A stretch of DNA of 64,000 nt from an endosymbiont of Bathymodiolus septemdierum str. Myojin knoll (GCF_001547755.1 NZ_AP013042.1:1302001-1366000), one strand, 5' to 3'; positions 36,998-51,072 are shown, counted from the first letter of the stretch. Translations and numbers: made by a program. The notes: generated by a model not told the origin, from the letters alone.

Positions 36998-38158
36998 ATG
37001 CCAACAGGACCAAGAGAAATTACCACGCCTTTTCGACCTATTCCATTGGATGTGCCAGAAGGAATGAAACCGAATGAATTTTTTAACTCGCCAGAAAATT
37101 TAGCGGATTTAGCGGGTAACAATGGCTTATTAACCAACGATGAAGATTTACTACTTTACAGAAAAGCATTAGGACACTCAAATGAATTTGACTGCTCTAT
37201 CATCTACAACACATCCCAGAAGATACTAAACCCACTAGGGCGACCTGTACGACGCACCCAAGTGCCCGACAATGTGAAAAATGTTTGGAATCGTATGAAC
37301 CAAATCATCATTAGCTTTATGCTGGAAAAATATCCTGACCCTGAAAAATACTTAATCCTAGCGGGAGAGGCGTCGCTTGATTCCACTTGGCCGATTACTT
37401 CTCCAGGTGTGCCGAGTATTCGTATGTTGCACAATCACTTTATTGTGTTTGACAAGCAACAACTGAAAGATGCGGATATGACAGATATAAATAATCCTAA
37501 TTTAACCGATGGTGGGCAACATTCTGTTTTTGCTGCTTACATGAAGGATGTTTATGTAGAATTTTTATCATCATTAGATTTAAAAATTCTAAAGCCTGTT
37601 ACTGGTAATTCATCAAGCATTGCACTAACAGGCTATCCGCAAGGATTAACCAACTGGGAAATCCAAGGCGGTATTGAAAGCCTAAAAAACATTGATTTTT
37701 GGCATGAATACGACCAAATTTTAAAAGGTTTCTTAGATTTTTATCGCACTTTCTTCACTCAAGTATCTAGTAGAAATTCAGGTGTACCAAAGAATGCTTA
37801 TTTTGCCAAAGAAATTGAGAAAACCCTATTATTTAACAACGATTTCTTATCTGCAGCCAAGCAAGTACGCGACAAATGCTTAAGCGATGCAAAATACGCC
37901 TCAGATATCCGCTGGCAACCTGCCTTTAAACAACTCATCTATCGTGATGACCAAGGTAGGCTCATCGTTACCATTTCACAGAACTCAATCGGCAATGCAA
38001 TTACTGAATTGTTGGGCGTTGTGGTTAAACGCTCCCCAGATAAGGAAGCCTATGAAAAAGCCGAACCTGCACTAATTAAAAGACTACTAGAAGTGCGCTC
38101 AAGATTAATCGATGCAGACTTAGGTCGTGCTATTAAAACCAAGTATTGGGACAAATAA
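36998..38158 (+). CDS. Hypothetical protein, 386 aa
   Basis: Not recognised. A soluble protein with no signal peptide or membrane segment and a proline-rich start (PTGPREITTPFRPIPLDVPE). The middle holds GEASLDSTWPITSPGVPSIR and MLHNHFIVFD, the latter reminiscent of metal- or nucleotide-binding HxH sites. The C-terminal half is helical. A strong AAGGAG ribosome site lies 8 bases before the ATG. Codon use is like its housekeeping neighbours, so it is not obviously foreign. The long hairpin just upstream may control it. Confidence 0.8.
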   Translation: MPTGPREITTPFRPIPLDVPEGMKPNEFFNSPENLADLAGNNGLLTNDEDLLLYRKALGHSNEFDCSIIYNTSQKILNPLGRPVRRTQVPDNVKNVWNRMNQIIISFMLEKYPDPEKYLILAGEASLDSTWPITSPGVPSIRMLHNHFIVFDKQQLKDADMTDINNPNLTDGGQHSVFAAYMKDVYVEFLSSLDLKILKPVTGNSSSIALTGYPQGLTNWEIQGGIESLKNIDFWHEYDQILKGFLDFYRTFFTQVSSRNSGVPKNAYFAKEIEKTLLFNNDFLSAAKQVRDKCLSDAKYASDIRWQPAFKQLIYRDDQGRLIVTISQNSIGNAITELLGVVVKRSPDKEAYEKAEPALIKRLLEVRSRLIDADLGRAIKTKYWDK

Positions 38159-38287
38159 TAAGGTATATTTTACCAAGTCTTAAATTCAAAAAAGATATAG
38201 ACATTAATTACATTAACAGGCTTGAACCCTGTTAATTAAAAATTACTTAAGCGCATATCTCTCTTTATTTGGCACCTTATTTTAGAC

Positions 38288-38327
38288 AAAAAAATACCCC
38301 AACACTCATTGAATGTTGGGGTATTTT
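38288..38327 (-). terminator. Terminator of the rRNA operon
   Basis: A perfect 14-bp stem (AAAATACCCCAACA and its complement) with a 9-base loop. On the minus strand it is followed by T7 and lies 8 bases after the 5S gene. It could also stop plus-strand transcripts of the 386-residue gene. Confidence 0.9.
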
Positions 38328-38335
38328 AGAATTAA

Positions 38336-38454
38336 AGCCTAGCAATGTCCTACTCTCACATGGGGAGACCCCACACTACCATCGGCGCTAAGTGGTTTCA
38401 CTTCTGAGTTCGATATGGGATCAGGTGGGTCACACTCGCTATTGTCACTAAGCA
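38336..38454 (-). rRNA. rrf: 5S ribosomal RNA
   Basis: About 119 nt. The conserved CCGAACTCAG-like segment appears as ATCGAACTCAGAAGTGAAAC, and the helix I ends TGCTTAGT and GCTAGGC pair. Ends are estimated from that helix. Confidence 0.92.
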
Positions 38455-38489
38455 AACTGTTTTCTTATTCTATCCCGTGGCGAATATTT

Positions 38490-38585
38490 CACTCATTTTC
38501 TGCGTTATTTTCACAACTCAATCAGTCACACAGTTTTCACTGTGCACCTTCAATCATTGTAAAAATGCCTTGAAACTAAGCAAAA
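38490..38585 (-). repeat. Palindromic repeat in the 23S-5S spacer (copy B3)
   Basis: Related to the elements at 42149 and 42452 (shared TTTCTGCGTTATTTT, TCAGTCA and AAAAATGCCTTGAA). The apex stem is CACAG/CTGTG instead of TGTAG/CTACA, with both sides changed together. The spacer from 38455 to 38779 otherwise contains AT-rich sequence and the 3' half of the 23S processing stem. Confidence 0.65.
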
Positions 38586-38779
38586 TCTCCGCCACTCTTT
38601 CTTTATTAGGTGGCATAGATGCATAGATTAAGAGAATTAAAAAGTTTTTATATCTTAAAGAAGATATAACAATTAAATACATTTATAAAGTTTGTACACT
38701 TACTCAGTGTATTGCATGACACATCAACACAAAAATATGAATCCGAATAAATAAATATTCAAATAATTTGGGTGTTATA

Positions 38780-41672
<2,893 letters not shown>

Positions 41673-41936
41673 ATAACCCCAAACTATCTGTTTGTGATGG
41701 CAACTTTTGCCCTCACAAACCTATAAAGGTTATAGGTTAGTATTTCACCTGAAGTCACAAATTGTGATAAATCACAATCGGTGAATTCTTTTTTATTTCA
41801 TTGGCAGCTATTAACTGCCGATGAGAATCCATATTTTTTGAAATTGTTGTGTCAATGCAATACACCAATGATAACTGTCATCACAACAGTCATCGCGTTG
41901 TTATATTGTATATTTACAAACTTTACTTCATGTATT

Positions 41937-41952
41937 AAATTGTTAAAGAGCA
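41937..41952 (-). promoter_or_regulatory. boxA antitermination site before 23S
   Basis: On the minus strand the sequence is TGCTCTTTAACAATTT, identical to the classic rrn boxA that loads NusB/NusE. The 390-base spacer between tRNA-Ala and 23S contains this site and the 5' processing stem; I see nothing else in it. Confidence 0.85.
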
Positions 41953-42061
41953 TCACACCCGAAGGCGAGATTTAAAAACTTAAATTAAAACCACATTAAA
42001 ATGATTTTATTTAAGTTTTCAAGAAAATGAAAACTTGTATTTTGCAAGGCAAAATAGAAAG

Positions 42062-42137
42062 TGGTGGAGCCAGGGAGGATCGAACTCCCGACCTCTTGCG
42101 TGCAAGGCAAGCGCTCTCCCAGCTGAGCTATGGCCCC
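42062..42137 (-). tRNA. tRNA-Ala (UGC)
   Basis: 76 nt with encoded CCA. Acceptor GGGGCCA pairs with TGGCTCC, and the anticodon loop is CTTGCAC. This is the usual second tRNA of the 16S-23S spacer. Confidence 0.97.
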
Positions 42138-42148
42138 TTACTTGTCTA

Positions 42149-42247
42149 TTTTTCATTGTTCTGCGTTATTTTTTTCGTTCGGTCAGTCATGTAGTTTTCA
42201 CTACATTCCTTCCTTCACTCAAAAAAAATGCCTTGAACAATAAAAAA
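42149..42247 (-). repeat. Palindromic repeat between tRNA-Ala and tRNA-Ile (copy B1)
   Basis: Outer arms TTTTTCATTGTTC and GAACAATAAAAAA pair; the apex is ATGTAG/CTACAT with a TTTTCA loop. The same layout appears at 42452 and 8424, but with different outer-arm bases. Confidence 0.75.
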
Positions 42248-42361
42248 TATCCTGCGTAAACAGTATTAAAAAACACTGTAATTTTGATTTTTTGCAAGGA
42301 AAGACTGATTGAACTTATGCTAATAAGCGATTGAAGGCTTGACGCCGCAAAAAACAAAATT

Positions 42362-42438
<77 letters not shown>

Positions 42439-42451
42439 AAATTACTTGTCT

Positions 42452-42549
42452 ATTTTTCATTCTTCTGCGCTATTTTTTTCGCTCAGTTGCTTATGTAGAA
42501 AAACTACACGCCCGCCTTCGCTCAAAAAATGCCTTGAACAATAAAAAAT
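42452..42549 (-). repeat. Palindromic repeat between tRNA-Ile and 16S (copy B2)
   Basis: Shares TTCTGCG, TCGCTCAGTT and AAAAAATGCCTTGAACAAT with copy B1. The apex is TGTAG/CTACA with an AAAAA loop. It may serve as an RNase III or tRNA 5'-processing hairpin in the rRNA precursor. Confidence 0.75.
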
Positions 42550-42651
42550 ATCCTGCGCAATTACATAAATTAATGCTTATGCAATTCCGTAATTTTTTTA
42601 TTTTCTTTATTTAGTTATCAAACAACTTGTTGTGGACACTCATACTTATCT

Positions 42652-44186
<1,535 letters not shown>

Positions 44187-44324
44187 TTCTAACTATTTAG
44201 AACATTGGCAACACTTATAAATAAGTGCGCTTTGCGTTCAATTTTTTAAAAAGCTTATTTGCTTTAGTTTTTAATGTGCACTTGCACAATTTAATGTACG
44301 AGTGCCCACACAAGTTGTTTGATA

Positions 44325-44340
44325 GATTTTTAAAGAGCAA
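44325..44340 (-). promoter_or_regulatory. boxA antitermination site in the rrn leader
   Basis: On the minus strand TTGCTCTTTAAAAATC, close to the boxA consensus, 45 bases downstream of the promoter -10. The rest of the leader (44187-44324) is AT-rich, with no other clear feature. Confidence 0.75.
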
Positions 44341-44384
44341 CTAAGACTTGGAAAGTAAATTCTTTGTCTCAGTGAAAGATGGCT

Positions 44385-44412
44385 ATTATACAAGTAAAAT
44401 TTACGCTGTCAA
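44385..44412 (-). promoter_or_regulatory. rRNA operon promoter
   Basis: Consensus TTGACA (44412-44407) and TATAAT (44390-44385) with a 16-base spacer on the minus strand; both hexamers are perfect sigma-70 matches. Confidence 0.92.
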
Positions 44413-44448
44413 CAACTATTCCACTTTTTTATTAAAATAATTCCTAAG

Positions 44449-44913
44449 TTAAGGAACTACTTGTAATTTCTCTTCTGCAACTGCTTGGTTAAGCCATTCG
44501 TCAGCAGTATTAATATCAACAATATTACCTTTTATATCCATCATTTCGAAGTCATTGTCATTCCAACCCTTGATACCTAATTTAAGAGATTGTACATTTT
44601 CAAAGCCCATCTGTTGCATAGTTTGTGCCGCTAATACGCTGCGATTACCCGAACGACAGATAACAACAATATTTTGATTTCTAGCTTTTGCCAGTGCTGG
44701 CACGGTATCGTCATAATTCCAAACGCAGGCGCTTTCAAGCACACCTCTAGGCACATGAATAGAATTTGGGATGTGCATCATTTCAAATTCGTGCGCTTCT
44801 CTGATATCTAATAAGATTAAATTAGAATTTGGAATACCTTCCTCTAAATCCCATGGCATAATCTCATCCACTGTCTCCAATGCTTTTGCCACTAATTTTT
44901 GATAATCATCCAT
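44449..44913 (-). CDS. Rhodanese-like domain protein
   Basis: A 154-residue cytoplasmic protein. A single rhodanese domain covers about residues 20-130, with the active Cys in IVVICRSGNRSVLAA. It lacks a signal peptide. It is the last gene of the gshA-mnmE-histidine kinase-response regulator run, 19 bases after the response regulator. It may carry sulfane sulfur or act as a sensor partner; the sequence does not tell. Confidence 0.87.
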   Translation of the reverse strand: MDDYQKLVAKALETVDEIMPWDLEEGIPNSNLILLDIREAHEFEMMHIPNSIHVPRGVLESACVWNYDDTVPALAKARNQNIVVICRSGNRSVLAAQTMQQMGFENVQSLKLGIKGWNDNDFEMMDIKGNIVDINTADEWLNQAVAEEKLQVVP

Positions 44914-44932
44914 AACTTATATTAAGACCTTT

Positions 44933-45562
44933 TTATTTACAATACCTTTTTTCAGTCACCATCACCGCAACTTCAACGCGGGATGATAGCGTTAATTTCT
45001 TTAAGATTGATTTCACATGCAGTTTTACCGTACCATCTGATATGCCCAACTCCCGGGCAATGACTTTATTACTGTGTCCGACAGCGATTTGGCAGGCGAC
45101 TTCTTTTTCTCTATCTGTCAATGAATCAAAAGAGGGTTCATTATCGGTGAGTTCGTTGCGTAGAATTTTAGCTAACATATAGGTCATATCTTGAGCAACA
45201 ACAATATTGCCTGTTTTGATTTCTTCTAAAGCATCAACCAATTCATCTGGATCCATATCTTTTAATAGATAACCTTGCGCACCATGCTTTAAACAATCGC
45301 GTAAGTCAGATTCTTCGGTGCTGGTAGTGAGCATGACAATTGGGGTTTCTTCCCCTTGTTTTTTTAGTGCTTTTAAAACTTCAATACCTGACATGCTTGG
45401 CATGCGTAAATCTAATAAGATAACATCCAGTTGCAAGTCTGGAATTTCATTCAAACCTTGCTCGGGTGAGGGTGCAGATTTGGCGCTAATTTTTCTAGAC
45501 TCTAATAAAGACACCAGTCCATTGCGGAATAGGGCGTGGTCATCAATAATATAAACTTTCAT
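44933..45562 (-). CDS. NarL/FixJ-family response regulator
   Basis: A 209-residue regulator. The receiver domain has acidic pocket IIDDHALF, phosphoacceptor Asp in VILLDLRMPSMSG (near residue 54) and Lys in YLLKD. The C-terminal LuxR-type HTH is LTDREKEVACQIAVGHSNKV followed by ELGISDGTVKLHVKSIL. It overlaps the kinase gene by four bases, so the two form a two-component pair. Confidence 0.92.
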   Translation of the reverse strand: MKVYIIDDHALFRNGLVSLLESRKISAKSAPSPEQGLNEIPDLQLDVILLDLRMPSMSGIEVLKALKKQGEETPIVMLTTSTEESDLRDCLKHGAQGYLLKDMDPDELVDALEEIKTGNIVVAQDMTYMLAKILRNELTDNEPSFDSLTDREKEVACQIAVGHSNKVIARELGISDGTVKLHVKSILKKLTLSSRVEVAVMVTEKRYCK

Positions 45563-47043
45563 AAACTTTCTCCAAAGGTTACTATGACGCGAGTGCCTTC
45601 ATCAACCTCAGATTCAATTTCAATGTGGGCACCAATTCGTTGGGCACGCTCTTGCATGATATTCATACCGATATTATTCCCCATTATCTCGGTGTCTAAT
45701 CGCTCTTTTTCAAAGCCAATGCCATCGTCTTCGATTAACAACTGACAAACTGGCTCAGCAGAAAGTAAGATCCGTACATTGCGTGCTTGAGCGTATTTAC
45801 GGATGTTGGACAAGGCTTCTTGTGTGATACGCATAATCTGCATTTCCGTTTCTGGGGTTAAATTAAACTTACCTTTCACTTGTAAATAGGTGACAATACC
45901 CTCTTCAGTTTTGAAGCGATTGACTAAGTTTTCCAGCGAAACTTTAATGCCTCTCGAATCTAATGGCACACGGAAATTGCACATTAATTCTCTAAGTTCT
46001 TGATTGGCTTGCGTAATGTTTGATTGCAAGCTGGCAACTTTTTCACCTGCATCAGATAGATTTCCTTGCTTTAACATATCGTCCAAAACAGTAGCTTGTA
46101 ACTTTAAACTGTAAATTGTTTGTGCTAAAGAATCATGAATTTCTTGCGATAAAAATAAGCCCTCTTGTGAAAGTTCTAATCGTTTGGTTTCTTCATCAAG
46201 TCTTGCCTTATCTAAAGCAATGGCAATATTGTCGGCAATGGATTCCAATAAGGCACGCTCATCAAACGCAAGTGATGGCTCAGTGTCAAAAAATAAATTG
46301 AAAATACCCAAAGTTTTACCGTGATATCTCAAGGGGATGAAAATCGTGCCAACATCGGCTTTGGCTTTGGCTTTTTCGCCCACGCATTTTGCGCAAGTAT
46401 GAATGCTGAATTGTACGCGGGTATCTTGTGCCATTGCCACTTCACCACAGAGACAATCGCTGCTGAGTACATCAGGAACTTGTCCATTTGTATCAATGGC
46501 GCCACATTGGGCGACTAAGTGCAATTCCCCGTCATCACTCAATTGACGCGCTGCGCCTGAAGAGGCACAGGTCATTTTCATAAAAATATCTAAAAAATAC
46601 TCAAATAATTCGTTCGCTGAATGCATAGAGTTGAGTTTTGACGAGACACTATATAAAGTCTCTAATGAGGCGGATTTTTTGCTCAATCGTTGGACTTGCT
46701 TGTGCAGAATACTTTCCATATCGTCGTATAGATATTGGTTTTCGTCAATCAAATGATTAATTGCCCTAGCAACAGGCTGAAAAGTGGTCTTTTCTTTATC
46801 ACTCAAACGCGCACTTTGATCAATATTGTATTCAAGCACCCATTTTTGCAAATCATTAAATGGCAATAAAAAGTCCTTACGAATAAAAAGGTATAGCCCT
46901 AAATAAATCAATAATATTAATAATGCAAATATCGTATCAATGAAATTTGGCGAGTGATACACCGAAACTAACTCACGAAACAATAACGGTGACAAAATAA
47001 TTGTCGTTAAAAAATAGAGATAAAATTTTGTCTTAATGCCCAT
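45559..47043 (-). CDS. NarX-like sensor histidine kinase
   Basis: A 494-residue kinase. Two N-terminal membrane segments flank a very short external loop, unlike NarX with its nitrate-binding domain. A GAF-like domain (about 150-290) contains the cysteine sets CLC and CAKC. The HisKA_3 phosphoacceptor is in SQEIHDSLAQTIYSLK, and the HATPase has EALSNIRKYAQA and LLIEDDGIGFE. The signal is probably cytoplasmic, perhaps redox or a bound Fe-S cluster at the cysteines. It begins at the last base of mnmE. Confidence 0.9.
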   Translation of the reverse strand: MGIKTKFYLYFLTTIILSPLLFRELVSVYHSPNFIDTIFALLILLIYLGLYLFIRKDFLLPFNDLQKWVLEYNIDQSARLSDKEKTTFQPVARAINHLIDENQYLYDDMESILHKQVQRLSKKSASLETLYSVSSKLNSMHSANELFEYFLDIFMKMTCASSGAARQLSDDGELHLVAQCGAIDTNGQVPDVLSSDCLCGEVAMAQDTRVQFSIHTCAKCVGEKAKAKADVGTIFIPLRYHGKTLGIFNLFFDTEPSLAFDERALLESIADNIAIALDKARLDEETKRLELSQEGLFLSQEIHDSLAQTIYSLKLQATVLDDMLKQGNLSDAGEKVASLQSNITQANQELRELMCNFRVPLDSRGIKVSLENLVNRFKTEEGIVTYLQVKGKFNLTPETEMQIMRITQEALSNIRKYAQARNVRILLSAEPVCQLLIEDDGIGFEKERLDTEIMGNNIGMNIMQERAQRIGAHIEIESEVDEGTRVIVTFGESL

Positions 47044-48383
47044 TATTTACCGATGCAGAAAGAAGAAAAAATCTCGCCTAACAAATCATCTGAAGAAAAC
47101 TCGCCAGTAATACTACCCAAATCCTGCGCAGCATAATACAAATCTTGTGCCAACAACTCGCTGGCATTATTATCCAACTGTGTCAATGCATTGTGAACTG
47201 AGGCGAGGGCAGACTCCAAAGCGATGATGTGGCGCTTTCGAGCTAACAAAACGCCCTCATTAGCATCGCTCAATCCTGCAATGCTTGATAATTCTTGCCT
47301 TAATAAGTCAATGCCCTCTGAGTTTTTAGCGCACAATGACAACTGTGTTTGCCCATTAGAATGCTTTATGCTCACCACATCATCGGTCAAATCCACCTTA
47401 TTTTTCACAAAAACAATCGGCTTATCGTTAATCCCCTCAGGCAAAATTGACAAATCTGGTATTTTGTCCTGAGCATCAAATACCAATAACACCACATCGG
47501 CTCGCTCGATTTCACTATGCGCGCGTTTGATGCCTTCTTGTTCAACTTTATCCTTGCTTATATGTAAACCTGCTGTATCGATGATGTTGAGTGGCATGCC
47601 ATTAATATGGATAGTTTCTTTTAACACATCCCGTGTGGTGCCAGCAATATCGGTTACAATCGCACTTGATTCTTGCGTCAATGCATTTAATAACGAAGAT
47701 TTCCCCGCATTCGGTTTGCCGGCAATAGCAACACTCAGCCCCTCTCGTAAAATTGCACCTTGCTCTGCTGATGTCAAAATGGTCTGAATGTCAGCCTCAA
47801 TTTTCTCAATTTTTTTCTTCACTTTGCCCGATGCTAAAAAATCAATCTCTTCATCGGAAAAATCAATCGTCGCCTCCACAAAAACCCGTAACTCAATCAG
47901 TGCCTGTGTCAACGCATTGACCTGCTTAGAAAACTCACCTGACAATGAACGCAATGCCGATCGTGCCGACTGTTTTGAACTGGCGTCAATAATATCTGCT
48001 ACCGCTTCTGCCTGCACCAAGTCCATTTTGCCATTCAAAAACGCGCGCTTAGAAAACTCACCTGGCGATGCAGGAATGGCCCCCAATGCCATTGCCGTAT
48101 CCAGTAACAACCGCATCACAACAAGACCGCCGTGTCCTTGTAATTCTAAAACATCTTCGCCAGTAAAAGAATGTGGTCCGGGAAAAAACAACGCCACACC
48201 CTTGTCAATTTCTCCGCCATTTTCATTAAAAAACGAGCCATAATGGGCATAACGAGCTTTGGGCACACGCCCCAGCATTACCTTAGCAATCGCCGCTGCC
48301 CTTATGCCAGAGATACGCACCACGCCGATACCACCTTGCCCCGCGGCACTTGCTAATGCACAAATTGTTGTCGTTTCACTCAT
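47043..48383 (-). CDS. mnmE: tRNA modification GTPase MnmE
   Basis: A 446-residue enzyme that, with MnmG, installs cmnm5 on wobble uridine. The N-terminal folate-binding domain begins TTICALASAAGQGGIGVVRI, the G domain has GKPNAGKSSLLN, DIAGTTRD and DTAGL, and the C-terminus carries FCIGK with the catalytic Cys. It overlaps gshA by 8 bases. Being in one operon with a two-component system is unusual. Confidence 0.95.
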   Translation of the reverse strand: MSETTTICALASAAGQGGIGVVRISGIRAAAIAKVMLGRVPKARYAHYGSFFNENGGEIDKGVALFFPGPHSFTGEDVLELQGHGGLVVMRLLLDTAMALGAIPASPGEFSKRAFLNGKMDLVQAEAVADIIDASSKQSARSALRSLSGEFSKQVNALTQALIELRVFVEATIDFSDEEIDFLASGKVKKKIEKIEADIQTILTSAEQGAILREGLSVAIAGKPNAGKSSLLNALTQESSAIVTDIAGTTRDVLKETIHINGMPLNIIDTAGLHISKDKVEQEGIKRAHSEIERADVVLLVFDAQDKIPDLSILPEGINDKPIVFVKNKVDLTDDVVSIKHSNGQTQLSLCAKNSEGIDLLRQELSSIAGLSDANEGVLLARKRHIIALESALASVHNALTQLDNNASELLAQDLYYAAQDLGSITGEFSSDDLLGEIFSSFCIGK

Positions 48384-49926
48384 TAAAATACGCTGCTAAA
48401 TATTCATCAAAAGATATATTATCCGCTTGTTCTATCTCTAATTGCTGCTCGCAAGATTTTTTTGCCTGCTCATCCAAATATGCAAAATGTTCCACATCCA
48501 ATTCCTGTGCCAAAGCGTCCCTCTGATGTTGCTTCGCCAATGCATTGCTATAATCAAAAAAACCTTGCCCCTGCTTACGCATATCCTTCAAAATAATTGC
48601 CGATGGCGTTAGTTCCGCATTTTCAATTCGCTCGCCAATCTCTGCCACTGCCTGCTGATACTCCACTCCTAACAACGCCGCGCACAAGGCAATTTTATCC
48701 ATTGCCGTTTTACCAAGTTCTTGCAACGGCACTTTCTGCCCTTGATGTGTCAATGCTAAATTCGGCATTCGCCCTTTATGTGCTACCAACTGGTCATTTG
48801 CATCAATATCAAACTGCTCACGACTGGCAATAATGGGTGACTCTTCCAGTAAACAAAACAACAAAAATACCTCCAAGAATCGTACCTGTGTCTCGTCAAT
48901 CCCTAGTGCCAAATTCGGATTAATGTCCAACGAACGCAATTCAATATAACGCACGCCATTCTCACTCAACGCATCCAACGGCTTCTTATTTGTCATCATT
49001 TCTGGTTTCGGTCGCACCGATGCATAATATTCATTTTCAATCTGCAAAATATTAGTATTTAGTTGTTGGTATAACCCCTGTTTTTTCACCCCCATCTGCG
49101 CATATTCATGACATGTCGTCTGCATTCCCGATTTCAAACTGTGAATATAATGCCCCAGCGAATTATAACTCGCCTTCACTCCTGCCTCATCTTCACGCAA
49201 ATTCTGATAACCAATATCTCCCATTCTAAGCGAAGTCGCATACGGTTCATACAAAGTCGAATCGTTAAATTCAATCAAAGAATGCTGATGATAACCCTTT
49301 AAGAATGATTTGCAAACTGAACTCGATGCCCCAAATAAATACGGCATCAACCACCCATAACGCAGCACATTTCGAGTTAGCCCCATATAATGCTGATCGG
49401 TAAAATCTCTTAGCGACTGATTTGGCGACCGAATCAAACGATATTGCTCCAAAAAATCCGTCGCAAACGAATAATTAAAATGAATTCCCGCAATCGTCTG
49501 CATCACACTCCCATAACGATTCGCCAATCCATGTCGATACACGGTCTTCATTCGTCCACGATTACTGTTGCCATATTGTGCAATCGGAATATGAGTCTCA
49601 CCCCTAATCACACATGGCATACTTGTCGACCAAAAATTTTGGTCTTTTGGCAAATGATGATACAAATATTGCTGCGTCTTTGACAAAAATGTCAGCATTT
49701 CTCTCGCACTATGTACCGGTGGCGTCACCAATTCAATCAACGATTCGGAAAAATCCGTCGTAATATACGGATGCGTCAACGCACAACCCAATGCCTGTGG
49801 ATGTGGCGCCTGAGAAATTCCGCCCTTACGCGATACTCGCAGCCCTTCTTTTTCCAGACCCATCAAATTTCCCTTTAACAAGGTGCGATGTGGCTTTAGT
49901 TGTTGGATTGTTTCAATTAAAGACAA
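48376..49926 (-). CDS. gshA: Glutamate--cysteine ligase (type 1)
   Basis: A 516-residue enzyme for the first step of glutathione synthesis. Blocks typical of the gammaproteobacterial type are GLEKEGLRVSRKGG near residue 24, FSESLIELVTPPVH and YIELRSLDINP. The length equals E. coli GshA. It is the first gene of the minus-strand operon and is divergent from the MutT-ThiE gene, with 48 bases between the two starts. Confidence 0.94.
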   Translation of the reverse strand: MSLIETIQQLKPHRTLLKGNLMGLEKEGLRVSRKGGISQAPHPQALGCALTHPYITTDFSESLIELVTPPVHSAREMLTFLSKTQQYLYHHLPKDQNFWSTSMPCVIRGETHIPIAQYGNSNRGRMKTVYRHGLANRYGSVMQTIAGIHFNYSFATDFLEQYRLIRSPNQSLRDFTDQHYMGLTRNVLRYGWLMPYLFGASSSVCKSFLKGYHQHSLIEFNDSTLYEPYATSLRMGDIGYQNLREDEAGVKASYNSLGHYIHSLKSGMQTTCHEYAQMGVKKQGLYQQLNTNILQIENEYYASVRPKPEMMTNKKPLDALSENGVRYIELRSLDINPNLALGIDETQVRFLEVFLLFCLLEESPIIASREQFDIDANDQLVAHKGRMPNLALTHQGQKVPLQELGKTAMDKIALCAALLGVEYQQAVAEIGERIENAELTPSAIILKDMRKQGQGFFDYSNALAKQHQRDALAQELDVEHFAYLDEQAKKSCEQQLEIEQADNISFDEYLAAYFNE

Positions 49927-49974
49927 AATGCAATAGAATGTTAAAATAACGCTATTTTACATTAAGGCAAGCGA

Positions 49975-50898
49975 ATGAAAATAATCAAGGCAGTTGTCGG
50001 CGTTTTACGCAATGAAAATCAAGAAATCTTTATCGCAAAACGCAGAGCAGGGCAATTTATGGCAGGGTTTTGGGAGCTTCCTGGCGGAAAAATCGAACCC
50101 AACGAACTGCCCGAACAAGCCATCGTCCGTGAATTACAAGAAGAACTCGGCATCCAAGTCCAGCACATTAGTCTGCACCAAACCATGACGCACGCTTACT
50201 CTGACCGCATCGTTGAACTTAGCATTTACAACATTAACCAATACCAAGGCACTGCTGCTGGCATTGAAGGGCAAGAAATTGCATGGGCAGCAATCGATGC
50301 TCTCCTCGCCTACAACCTACTGCCAACTATGAAGGCCTTCATTCACGCCATCACCCTCCCTGACAAATATTGGATAACCCCCGCAAAAAACCACGGTAGC
50401 GACGATTGGATGCTAAAATTCAACCAAAAACTCAGCCAAGGCGTTAAACTCATTCAGCTTCGCAGCAAGATAGCCTTGGATAGCGCGATGATAGAAGAAA
50501 TTAAAAGCAAATGCCGACAATATGACGCAAGTTTACTACTAAACACGCCCAATAAAGATTTTTCCCTTCCCGACTGTGACGGCTACCATCTCACCACCGA
50601 AGAAATGTACATCCTTAAAACCAGACCTTGTCCTGCCACTCAACTACTCGGCATCAGCACCCACAGTCTAACCGAGGCATTTCAGGCCCAGGCATTCGGT
50701 GCAGACTTCATCGTCATCTCCCCCGTCCAAGCCACTCAAACCCACCCCGACACTCAGCCTATCGGCTGGGATGCCGCCAAAGAAGTGGTTGATAAACTCA
50801 ACATCCCCGTCTATTTCCTCGGCGGCATGCAAGAACAAGATTTGGAAAAAACTTTGCAACTCGGCGCTCAGGGCATTGCGGGGGTCAGTGCTTTTTGA
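49975..50898 (+). CDS. Nudix (MutT-like) and thiamine-phosphate-synthase-like fusion
   Basis: A 307-residue fusion found in several gammaproteobacteria. Residues 1-130 are MutT-like, with Nudix box GGKIEPNELPEQAIVRELQE and the 8-oxo-dGTP-type AVVGVLRNENQEIFIAKRRA start. Residues 140-307 resemble ThiE (LIQLRSKIALDSAMIEEIKS; GADFIVISPVQATQTHPDTQ; VYFLGGM). The first domain probably cleans oxidised dGTP; whether the second is active in thiamine synthesis is uncertain. Confidence 0.9.
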   Translation: MKIIKAVVGVLRNENQEIFIAKRRAGQFMAGFWELPGGKIEPNELPEQAIVRELQEELGIQVQHISLHQTMTHAYSDRIVELSIYNINQYQGTAAGIEGQEIAWAAIDALLAYNLLPTMKAFIHAITLPDKYWITPAKNHGSDDWMLKFNQKLSQGVKLIQLRSKIALDSAMIEEIKSKCRQYDASLLLNTPNKDFSLPDCDGYHLTTEEMYILKTRPCPATQLLGISTHSLTEAFQAQAFGADFIVISPVQATQTHPDTQPIGWDAAKEVVDKLNIPVYFLGGMQEQDLEKTLQLGAQGIAGVSAF

Positions 50899-50941
50899 TT
50901 AAAAATTATAGTAGCTTAAACTGATATCTTCTTATTTTTAC

Positions 50942-51072
50942 TTAAAGGCGAACGACTAAATACTCAATTGAGCATAATATTGCTCTATTATATGATTATA
51001 GATATTTAGTCGTTTAATGCTATAGAATAAGAAAAAAGGCGCAGTAATATGGTGGAGGGATAGGGATTTGAA
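50942..51072 (+). repeat. 131-bp direct repeat, left copy
   Basis: Matches 56589-56719 at all but two positions. It contains a CGACTAAATA/TATTTAGTCG inverted repeat with inner palindrome CTCAATTGAG. It ends with GGTGGAGGGATAGGGATTTG, the reverse complement of a tRNA acceptor and T-arm 3' end with CCA, most like tRNA-Ser. No complete tRNA lies here. It looks like an attachment-site-type repeat bounding the restriction-modification segment. Confidence 0.85.

Noticed and set aside
50697-50902. Frames inside the MutT-ThiE gene
   Set aside because: They are shadows of the fusion gene in other frames, with no independent start signals.
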